A stretch of 7,214 nucleotides of DNA from Ignavibacteria bacterium (GTDB lineage: Bacteria > Bacteroidota > Ignavibacteria > Kapaibacteriales > UBA4661): positions 1 through 7,214 of the forward strand of contig JAAFHM010000242.1 of the NCBI GenBank assembly GCA_013298375.1, written 5' to 3'. Under the pieces are notes generated by a model. The model did no database searches, had not been told where the DNA came from, and saw nothing but the letters and a program-made list of their open reading frames with translations. A program made the translations under genes and the position numbers. Positions 1 through 4,924 of this stretch are shown here, in pieces (within the stretch, counting starts at the first letter, position 1; every line of letters begins with the position of its first letter).

Positions 1-38
1 TACACGTCGGGTTCTGATTTGATAAGCCAATACTTCAT
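1..38 (-). CDS. EVE-domain protein, N-terminal fragment (cut by window edge)
   Basis: Reading the minus strand from the ATG at 38-36 gives MKYWLIKSEPDV, and the next codon (TA-) is cut by the edge. The stretch M-K-Y-W-L-I-K-S-E-P is the characteristic opening of EVE-domain proteins (bacterial YcaQ-independent EVE proteins and eukaryotic THYN1), a PUA-like fold known in the family to bind modified bases in DNA or RNA. The gene lies 57 bases downstream of the uup stop codon on the same strand and could be read from the same transcript. The region just before the ATG is T-rich and has no clear Shine-Dalgarno. Only 12 residues are visible, so the family call rests on this one motif, and nothing can be said about the rest of the domain or any fusion partner. 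Confidence 0.8.
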   Translation of the reverse strand, partial: MKYWLIKSEPDV

Positions 39-95
39 ACGCTGCTAAAAAAAAGAAAATAATCGGAAACTAATCTTGCTTGAATAATGCTGATT

Positions 96-2018
96 TTACG
101 CCATCTCCAGCCATTGAAGCGTGATGTCATCAAGAGTCGTTAAAAGTTCCGCGAGTTCGTCGCTGCGCTCTTTCAGCAATTTGTAGTCGCTTTCTCCACT
201 GGAAAGAATTGCCTCTAATTCAGCTTTTCGCTGCTCAAGGGCGTGGATACGCTTTTCAAGGGATTCTCGTTCTTTGGTGAGTTGATATTTATTTTTGCGA
301 GTGGCTTCATTTGCTGGCTTTGGGGCTTGTTCGCTGGGTTTTGCGGCTTCGCGGAGTGCTTCTTCGCGGGCATTGTCGTTTCGTATTTCCTTTTTCTCTA
401 AGTAATCAGAATAATTGCCGGGATACTGCTTAATATGTACCAACCCTTCCTCATTCGGTTCAAAGGAGTAGATAAATTCAACGGTTCGGTCAAGAAAAGC
501 CCGGTCGTGCGAGACAATGATGAGCGCTCCATGAAAAAACTGCAAATAGTCCTCCAGAGCGCCTAGCGTCTGAATATCGAAATCATTCGTGGGTTCGTCC
601 AGAATAAGAATATTCGGGTTATTCATCAAAACGCGGAGCAGTCCCAAACGCCGCCTTTCGCCACCGGAGAGTTTGCTTACGAGCGCTCCGTACTGATTGG
701 GAGCGAAGTTAAAACGCTGAAGCATATCTTTTGCTGTCAAAAAGCGGTCGCGTCCTATGCCCGTGTCAATGTATTCCGCCACTTCGCGCACTGCCGCCAT
801 CACCGAGAGCGTTGGCGTAATATCGCTACTTTCTTGACGAAAGTAGCCGATACGCGCTGTTGCGCCGATTTTCACGGTTCCGGCGTGTGGCTCAATTTCC
901 CCAACAAGCGTGTTAAGTAGGGTTGATTTCCCGGAGCCATTGGGTCCGATAATGCCGATTCTATCGCCCTTGGTGGCTTTGTAGGTGAAGTTGTGAAAGA
1001 GTGTCTGGTTGCCAATTTTTTGCGTAATATTTTCCGCATCAATGAGCTGGCTTCCAGCAAATTGGTTTCCAACCTCAATTTTAATTTGCTTGAGTTCGGT
1101 GGCTTCGCGCAAGCGGGCTTGGTCTTCTTGGAGATTTTTCACCCAATCAACGCGGCTTTTTTGCTTCTTGCGTTGCGCCCGTGCGCCCGCTTTGAGCCAC
1201 GCGAGTTCGGTGCGAAGGCGATTTTTCTGGTGGTCAGCGGTGGCTTCTTCGTTGGCGGTAATCATAGACTTGCGCTCGACATAGTTTTCGTAATTGCCGG
1301 GAAACGAGATGAGTTTTCCTCTATCAAGTTCAACGATGCGCGTCGTGACAGCATCCAAAAAATAGCGGTCGTGAGTGATAAGCAAAATAGCTCGCGGAGA
1401 AGCAGTAAGACGGTCTTGAAGCCATTGCACCGAATCGGCATCAAGATGATTCGTCGGCTCGTCCAAAATGAGTAAATCCACATCGGACATCAGGGTTTTT
1501 GCCAGAGCTACACGTTTTTTCAGCCCGCCAGAGAGATTCGTGATGCGCTCGGTAAAGCGCGTTACGCCAAGTTTTTGCAGCATTGCTTTTGCTTCATTTT
1601 CCAAGAGCCATCCTCCGTCGTCGTCAATAGCGCGGCTTACCTCATGGAGTTCGGCTTGTACTTCGGCGTGGCTATGTTCAACGCCATCATTTTCCATAAT
1701 CGCACATAATTCGGCGTGGCGGTGCAACAAATGGAACGTTTTCGGACGTGCCTTCATCACGGCATCCAGTACAAAGTCATCATCGTTTAAGGCTGGAACT
1801 TGGCTTAAATACTCAAATGTTGCTTCTTTATTGAATGCCACCGTCCCGTCGTCCGGCTCCTCGCTTCCAGCAATAATGCGCATCAGCGTTGTTTTACCAA
1901 CACCGTTAGAACCGATGATACCAACGTGTTCACCGGATTCCATACCGAAGGAAACCCCAATAAGGAGCGGAATGTCATTGTAGGATTTACTGATGGTGGT
2001 GGCGGAAAAAATGGTCAT
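96..2018 (-). CDS. uup: ABC-F family ATPase, Uup type
   Basis: This is a soluble duplicated ATPase of 640 aa, close to the length of E. coli Uup. ABC-F proteins have two nucleotide-binding domains and no membrane part, and act on ribosomes; Uup is also linked to transposon excision and branched DNA. NBD1 shows Walker A GSNGVGKT (36-43), signature LSGGLKKR (162-169), Walker B ending DEPTNHLD with catalytic Glu187, and His216. NBD2 shows GPNGSGKST (358-366), LSGGERRR (450-457), DEPTNDFD with Glu475, and His504. The linker (about 245-320) carries the Uup-like ELAWLKAGARAQRKKQKSR (271-289). A charged segment leads to a C-terminal coiled coil (about 575-640), the Uup-type DNA-binding tail that separates Uup from EttA. 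Both ATPase sites look intact. No Shine-Dalgarno is evident before the ATG, but the sequence begins as NBD1 should. An antibiotic-resistance ABC-F is less likely because of the Uup tail. Confidence 0.93.
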   Translation of the reverse strand: MTIFSATTISKSYNDIPLLIGVSFGMESGEHVGIIGSNGVGKTTLMRIIAGSEEPDDGTVAFNKEATFEYLSQVPALNDDDFVLDAVMKARPKTFHLLHRHAELCAIMENDGVEHSHAEVQAELHEVSRAIDDDGGWLLENEAKAMLQKLGVTRFTERITNLSGGLKKRVALAKTLMSDVDLLILDEPTNHLDADSVQWLQDRLTASPRAILLITHDRYFLDAVTTRIVELDRGKLISFPGNYENYVERKSMITANEEATADHQKNRLRTELAWLKAGARAQRKKQKSRVDWVKNLQEDQARLREATELKQIKIEVGNQFAGSQLIDAENITQKIGNQTLFHNFTYKATKGDRIGIIGPNGSGKSTLLNTLVGEIEPHAGTVKIGATARIGYFRQESSDITPTLSVMAAVREVAEYIDTGIGRDRFLTAKDMLQRFNFAPNQYGALVSKLSGGERRRLGLLRVLMNNPNILILDEPTNDFDIQTLGALEDYLQFFHGALIIVSHDRAFLDRTVEFIYSFEPNEEGLVHIKQYPGNYSDYLEKKEIRNDNAREEALREAAKPSEQAPKPANEATRKNKYQLTKERESLEKRIHALEQRKAELEAILSSGESDYKLLKERSDELAELLTTLDDITLQWLEMA

Positions 2019-2134
2019 AATGCAGATGTGGGGTAAAAAAAACGTGATGAAAAGCCGTGTTTATGCGCAGCTATGCTCACGACATCTTTGATAGCGATTG
2101 AAGAAGCAACTACAAAAATGCAAAATCCCCATCA

Positions 2135-2239
2135 ATGCGCCATACTCCGAATATTCTTCTGCTACTTTTGTTGTGTTTTTTTGCGGTGTTAGCACTTTAT
2201 GAACAATTATTCACCAAGATTTTTTTTTGGATATATTAA
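2135..2239 (+). CDS. Doubtful 34-residue single-membrane-segment micro-ORF
   Basis: An ATG at 2135 opens 34 codons ending at TAA 2237-2239. The peptide begins MRHTPNILLLLLLCFFAVLA and continues to the end FFWIY. It has a basic N-terminus, a run of about 16 hydrophobic residues (7-22) and an aromatic C-terminus, the shape of a small single-pass membrane protein. Against it: there is no Shine-Dalgarno upstream, the local sequence is T-rich so hydrophobic codons arise by chance, and no homologue is recognised. It lies upstream of, and in the same direction as, the secreted-protein gene, so it could also be transcribed as part of that leader. Confidence 0.2.
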   Translation: MRHTPNILLLLLLCFFAVLALYEQLFTKIFFWIY

Positions 2240-2319
2240 ACCTTTATTATCTTGGGCATATCCAATAGGACAATATCACTCACCTTGTAGTGATTACTTT
2301 TTTTATTACCCTTTTATTT

Positions 2320-2323
2320 GGAG
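2320..2323 (+). promoter_or_regulatory. Ribosome binding site that fixes the small-gene start
   Basis: GGAG lies 8 bases before the ATG at 2332. This favours 2332 over the in-frame GTG at 2290, which would add 14 residues in front of an otherwise textbook signal peptide (Met-Arg-Lys then a hydrophobic core). Confidence 0.7.
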
Positions 2324-2331
2324 TAACGATT

Positions 2332-2496
2332 ATGCGTAAGTTTGGTCTTGTATTGCTTGCTGCATTCGCATTTGCTAGCATCTCTCCTGTTTTTGCTCAA
2401 GACAAAAAAGAAGAGAAAAAAGAAGAGATGAAGAAAGAAAAGAAAGAGAAAAAAGAAAAGAAAGAAAAGAAAGAGAAAAAAGAAGAAGCAAAATAA
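2332..2496 (+). CDS. Small exported Lys/Glu-rich protein
   Basis: A 54-residue protein of unknown function. Residues 1-22 form a clear Sec signal peptide: Met-Arg-Lys, a hydrophobic core (residues 5-17), then P-V-F-A with likely signal peptidase I cleavage after Ala22. There is no lipobox cysteine, so it is not a lipoprotein. The predicted mature part is only 32 residues, starts Gln-Asp, and is almost entirely Lys and Glu (one Met and one Ala near the ends), with K-K-E triplets repeated down its length. Such a tail is highly charged but nearly balanced, and would form either a disordered chain or a single charge-stabilised alpha helix. It has no Cys or aromatic residue and no catalytic motif. 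It is a single-gene unit: GGAG before the start and an intrinsic terminator 34 bases after the stop. Role unknown; a periplasmic or surface polyampholyte is a guess. Confidence 0.75.
   Translation: MRKFGLVLLAAFAFASISPVFAQDKKEEKKEEMKKEKKEKKEKKEKKEKKEEAK
2431..2484 (+). repeat. Exact 27-base tandem duplication within the Lys/Glu tail
   Basis: Positions 2431-2457 and 2458-2484 are identical base for base. Each copy is three 9-base units (AAGAAAGAA, AAGAAAGAG, AAAAAAGAA) encoding K-K-E three times. Synonymous choices (GAA/GAG, AAG/AAA) repeat in the same order, which points to a recent DNA duplication rather than selection on protein alone. The surrounding tract is pure purine from 2430 to 2488. 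Confidence 0.9.
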
Positions 2497-2529
2497 TGCG
2501 CTTGGGGTGTTCAATCACCGAATGCAGAC

Positions 2530-2565
2530 AAAAAAGCCGGAACTGTTTACAGTCCGGCTTTTTTT
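2530..2565 (+). terminator. Intrinsic terminator after the small secreted-protein gene
   Basis: A GC-rich stem is formed by AAAAAGCCGGAACTG (2531-2545) and CAGTCCGGCTTTTT (2550-2563), 14 pairs with one bulged A and a TTTA tetraloop, followed by a run of T to 2565. It lies 34 bases after the stop at 2496. Because the left arm begins with A residues, the minus strand also ends in T, so it could stop transcription from either direction. Confidence 0.92.
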
Positions 2566-2591
2566 ATGCTTCTATCAAATAGCCAGACTAG

Positions 2592-2600
2592 TGATATAAT
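2592..2600 (+). promoter_or_regulatory. Candidate extended -10 promoter for the cyclase gene
   Basis: TGATATAAT contains a perfect TATAAT (2595-2600) preceded by TGN, the extended -10 form that tolerates a weak -35. The -35 position (2572-2577, CTATCA) matches the consensus at only three of six bases. It sits just after the terminator and would give a leader of roughly 130 bases before 2739. The site is assigned by consensus only; in an AT-rich spacer it could be chance, and a Bacteroidota-type sigma factor would prefer a different motif. Confidence 0.35.
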
Positions 2601-2684
2601 CGCCGTGCTGATAAATTTTCAGGAAAATGCAGAGAAATGTGAGAATCTTCGTTGATTTTCGTATCTTACGCATCCTCACTAAAT

Positions 2685-2712
2685 CGCAATCGCCCATGTT
2701 GAGGTGATTGTG
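2685..2712 (+). promoter_or_regulatory. Hairpin in the presumed leader of the cyclase mRNA
   Basis: The arms CGCAATCGCC (2685-2694) and GGTGATTGTG (2703-2712) pair over 10 positions, two of them G-U, around the loop CATGTTGA. The stem ends 26 bases before the cyclase ATG. No U-run follows, so it is not a terminator. It could influence translation or mRNA stability, or be a protein-binding palindrome. I recognise no known riboswitch. Confidence 0.35.
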
Positions 2713-2738
2713 GCACAATTTTGCGGTAGAAAGAATGT

Positions 2739-3914
2739 ATGGTAGAAACACACCAAAATATTTCCCCTGCTCTTCATCAGCAGCATAGCCCAGAGGCAAT
2801 CGAAACGCCTTCGGCAATAGCTGTGAGCGCCTCTGATACGGAATTAGCTACTCCCGAAGTAGAAACTCAGCCGTATCTTCTTATCGTGGACGACGTACCA
2901 GTAAACTTGCAAGCTCTTGAAAGTATCCTGCAAACACGCGGCTTTCGCGTGATGAAAGCAACTAATGGCGAACAGGCTCTCGAAATCGTTGCACAAGAAA
3001 AACCAGATTTGATTCTGCTTGACGTTATGATGCCGAAAATGAATGGCTATGAGGTCTGCCAACATCTTAAAGAAAACCCCGCAACGTCAAAAATTCCCGT
3101 CATATTTCTCACCGGACGGAATGACTCGTATTCGGTCATCAAAGGCTTCGCCTCCGGAGCGCTGGACTATGTTGTTAAGCCATTTCATGCGCCTGAACTG
3201 CTCGCACGCATCAATACCCATCTCGAACTCAAGCGTTCACGCGACACCATTTTGCGCTATAACGACCTTCTGGACGCAGAAAAACGCCGTGCCGAACAGC
3301 TTTTGCTGAATATTCTTCCGGCTTCCATTGCTGAACGCTTGCAAAATGGTGAGCGGCAGATTGCCGATAAAGTTGATGATGCCACCGTGATATTTGCTGA
3401 TGTGACGAACTTTACGCCGCTTTCCGAAAGTTATTCGGCAGAAGAGATTGTCAGCCTTTTGAACTCTCTTTTTTCTGCTTTTGATGAACTTGCTGACCGC
3501 TTTGGTGTAGAAAAAATTAAAACAATGGGCGATAGCTATATGGCTGCCGCCGGCATTCCGATTGAACGCGCCGACCATGCAGAAGCTGCCGTGAATATGG
3601 CACTTTCGATGATGACCGTGTTGGCAGAAGTAAATGCGTCTTCCGGCAATAATCTCAATATCCGTATCGGGCTTCATTGTGGTCCGGTTGTCGCTGGCGT
3701 TATCGGCGTGAAGAAGTTTATCTACGACCTTTGGGGCGATACCGTCAACACGGCATCACGGATGGAATCACATGGCGAGGCAGGACGGATACACGTTTCT
3801 GAGGCGGTTTATCACAAACTTCACGATAAATTCCGCTTCCAAGAGCGCGGCAATATTGAAATCAAAGGCAAAGGTCTGATGAAAACATACTTCGTCTTGG
3901 GTCAGATTTCATAA
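2739..3914 (+). CDS. Response regulator fused to class III adenylyl cyclase
   Basis: A 391-residue cytoplasmic protein predicted to convert ATP to cAMP under control of phosphorylation. After a polar, probably disordered N-terminus (1-44) comes a REC domain (about 46-165) with acidic pair Asp51-Asp52, phospho-acceptor Asp95 in LILLDVMMPKMNG, Thr125 and Lys148. A signalling helix (about 166-200) ends in LLLNILP, the usual lead-in to class III cyclases. The cyclase domain (about 212-388) has metal ligands Asp221 (FADVTNFT) and Asp265 (KTMGD). The base-selecting residues are Lys261 and Asp330 (YDLWGD), the adenine pair; guanylyl cyclases use Glu and Cys. Transition-state residues Asn337 and Arg341 (TVNTASR) are present. 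All catalytic residues appear intact. There is no DNA-binding output. It is followed 67 bases later by an MBL-fold gene, and a histidine kinase that could phosphorylate it is encoded further on. Shine-Dalgarno is weak (GTAGAAAG at best). Confidence 0.93.
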   Translation: MVETHQNISPALHQQHSPEAIETPSAIAVSASDTELATPEVETQPYLLIVDDVPVNLQALESILQTRGFRVMKATNGEQALEIVAQEKPDLILLDVMMPKMNGYEVCQHLKENPATSKIPVIFLTGRNDSYSVIKGFASGALDYVVKPFHAPELLARINTHLELKRSRDTILRYNDLLDAEKRRAEQLLLNILPASIAERLQNGERQIADKVDDATVIFADVTNFTPLSESYSAEEIVSLLNSLFSAFDELADRFGVEKIKTMGDSYMAAAGIPIERADHAEAAVNMALSMMTVLAEVNASSGNNLNIRIGLHCGPVVAGVIGVKKFIYDLWGDTVNTASRMESHGEAGRIHVSEAVYHKLHDKFRFQERGNIEIKGKGLMKTYFVLGQIS

Positions 3915-3968
3915 TCAATTCAAGTAGTCACTACATTTTCTTCAGATTTTACTATATTCATTTCGGTC

Positions 3969-3974
3969 AAGGAG
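3969..3974 (+). promoter_or_regulatory. Strong ribosome binding site of the MBL-fold gene
   Basis: AAGGAG lies 7 bases before the ATG at 3982 and confirms that start. It is the best Shine-Dalgarno in the window. Confidence 0.8.
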
Positions 3975-3981
3975 TTGTTGC

Positions 3982-4830
3982 ATGAAGATTGTCAAACCGA
4001 ATGGCAAGCTGGAACTTCAGAATGATGGTACGCTCGAAGTTTTTTTCATTGGCACTGGTTCTGCCTTTGCGCAAGAGCATTATCATACCAACTTTCTCAT
4101 TATTAAGGGCAACGACCATATTCTTGTGGATTTCGGCGCAACCGGTCCCATCGCCTTTCCGACAACCACCGGTCGCCCGGTGACCGATGTCGAGACACTA
4201 TTCATTACCCACAGCCATTTTGACCACGTTGGCGGTGTCGAATATCTGGCATTGCTCAATCGCTACGTTGGGATGACAGCGCTAGAGCGCCCCAAAATGA
4301 AAATGATTATCAATGAGCAGTACCAGCGTATTTTGTGGGAAATGACGCTTCGGGGCGGTATGGAATGGAATGAAGTCAACCGCGAGGGTGAGCGATTAAC
4401 CTTTACGGACTTTTTTGAAATTGTCCGACCAACTCTGAAAATTTCCGTGCCGCGTGAAGTCTGGGAAGTCCAGTACGGGGCTATCAAACTCGAAATTTTT
4501 CGCACCAATCATCTTCCGGCACAACCATTTCCTTGGCAGCAATCATTTGTCACTTATGGTGTCTTTATTGATGACCGCGTATTTATCTCTGGCGACACGG
4601 TGTTTGACAAAGAACTGATTGGAATGTACAGCGACAAAGCCGAATATATGTTCCATGACTGCTCATTTATGCCCAATCCCGTTCATGCTTCGCTCCCAGA
4701 ACTGCGCACTTTGCCAGACGAAATCAAGAAAAAAATGCTGCTTGTTCATTATCCCGACAAAGCTGAACAGCATGATTTCTCTGGGTTCGCGGGATTGACA
4801 GAGCAGGGGCATCGGTATATTTTCGATTAA
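3982..4830 (+). CDS. Metallo-beta-lactamase-fold hydrolase, RNase Z-like subgroup
   Basis: A 282-residue soluble enzyme predicted to bind two metal ions, probably zinc, and hydrolyse a phosphoester or related bond; the substrate is unknown. The fold opens with FFIGTGSAFA (21-30) and LVDFGATG (48-55). Motif II is THSHFDHVGG with His77, His79, Asp81 and His82. Other likely ligands are His177 (TNHLP), Asp205 (SGDT) and His256 (LVHYP). HDCSF (225-229) and VHASLPEL (234-241) correspond in order to the HEATF and HSTA elements of RNase Z, which places it in that branch. Only 27 residues separate His177 from Asp205, leaving no room for the RNase Z tRNA-gripping arm, so tRNA 3' processing is unlikely. 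It sits between a cyclase and a kinase gene on the same strand, so a signalling phosphodiesterase is a reasonable guess. However, the motif has Phe80 where class II cAMP phosphodiesterases have Leu, and Glu87 where they have a hydrophobic residue. Confidence 0.88.
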   Translation: MKIVKPNGKLELQNDGTLEVFFIGTGSAFAQEHYHTNFLIIKGNDHILVDFGATGPIAFPTTTGRPVTDVETLFITHSHFDHVGGVEYLALLNRYVGMTALERPKMKMIINEQYQRILWEMTLRGGMEWNEVNREGERLTFTDFFEIVRPTLKISVPREVWEVQYGAIKLEIFRTNHLPAQPFPWQQSFVTYGVFIDDRVFISGDTVFDKELIGMYSDKAEYMFHDCSFMPNPVHASLPELRTLPDEIKKKMLLVHYPDKAEQHDFSGFAGLTEQGHRYIFD

Positions 4831-4909
4831 TTATTTCCGACCGAATAAAGTCAACACCGCACACAACCTTGTATTCACCGTGCGCTCCCAATTTTTTTGA
4901 CGTTGTATT

Positions 4910-4917
4910 TAATTTTG
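4910..4917 (+). promoter_or_regulatory. Weak Bacteroidota-type -7 motif before the kinase gene
   Basis: TAATTTTG fits TAnnTTTG, the -7 element of Bacteroidota promoters, and ends 7 bases before the ATG at 4925. If used, the transcript would begin almost at the start codon, which would suit the lack of a Shine-Dalgarno. The usual -33 TTG is not at the right distance (the nearest TTTG, 4896-4899, is too close), and the host group is uncertain, so this is only a candidate. Confidence 0.15.
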
Positions 4918-4924
4918 ACTGTGT

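Larger units (their letters stand above)
2019..2331. other. Divergent intergenic spacer between uup and the small secreted-protein gene
   Basis: This 313-base, T-rich stretch separates two divergent genes and so must hold promoters for both. No strong sigma-70 pair stands out. A weak candidate for the rightward gene is TTGGGC (2252-2257) with TATCAC (2274-2279), 16 bases apart. It overlaps a short inverted repeat, ATCACT (2275-2280) and AGTGAT (2289-2294), with an 8-base loop, which could be an operator or a leader hairpin. A short membrane-like ORF (2135-2239) is listed separately. I see no RNA gene, terminator or mobile-element end here. Confidence 0.5.

Noticed and set aside
993..1475. 160-codon plus-strand ORF antisense to uup
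   Set aside because: It lies wholly inside the uup coding region, has no ribosome site or recognisable motif, and the minus-strand frame carries every ABC-F motif.
1468..1983. 171-codon plus-strand ORF antisense to uup
   Set aside because: Serine-rich, low-information translation opposite NBD1 of uup; a shadow of the real gene.
2062..2100. 12-codon plus-strand ORF (MRSYAHDIFDSD)
   Set aside because: Too short, no ribosome site, no sign of an attenuator or leader-peptide structure after it.
2404..2488. Purine tract considered as a CRISPR-like or intergenic repeat
   Set aside because: It is in frame within a gene with a signal peptide and has no spacer structure; it is a coding low-complexity repeat.
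2575..2817. 80-codon minus-strand ORF overlapping the cyclase 5' end
   Set aside because: No motif or ribosome site, and it overlaps the leader and first codons of a well-supported gene.
3237..3677. 146-codon minus-strand ORF within the cyclase gene
   Set aside because: Antisense shadow of the cyclase domain with no recognisable protein features.
4852..4898. Possible terminator between the MBL gene and the kinase gene (CGCAC ... GTGCG then a T-run)
   Set aside because: The stem is only five pairs with a long loop, and eight or so bases separate it from the T-run; too weak to call.
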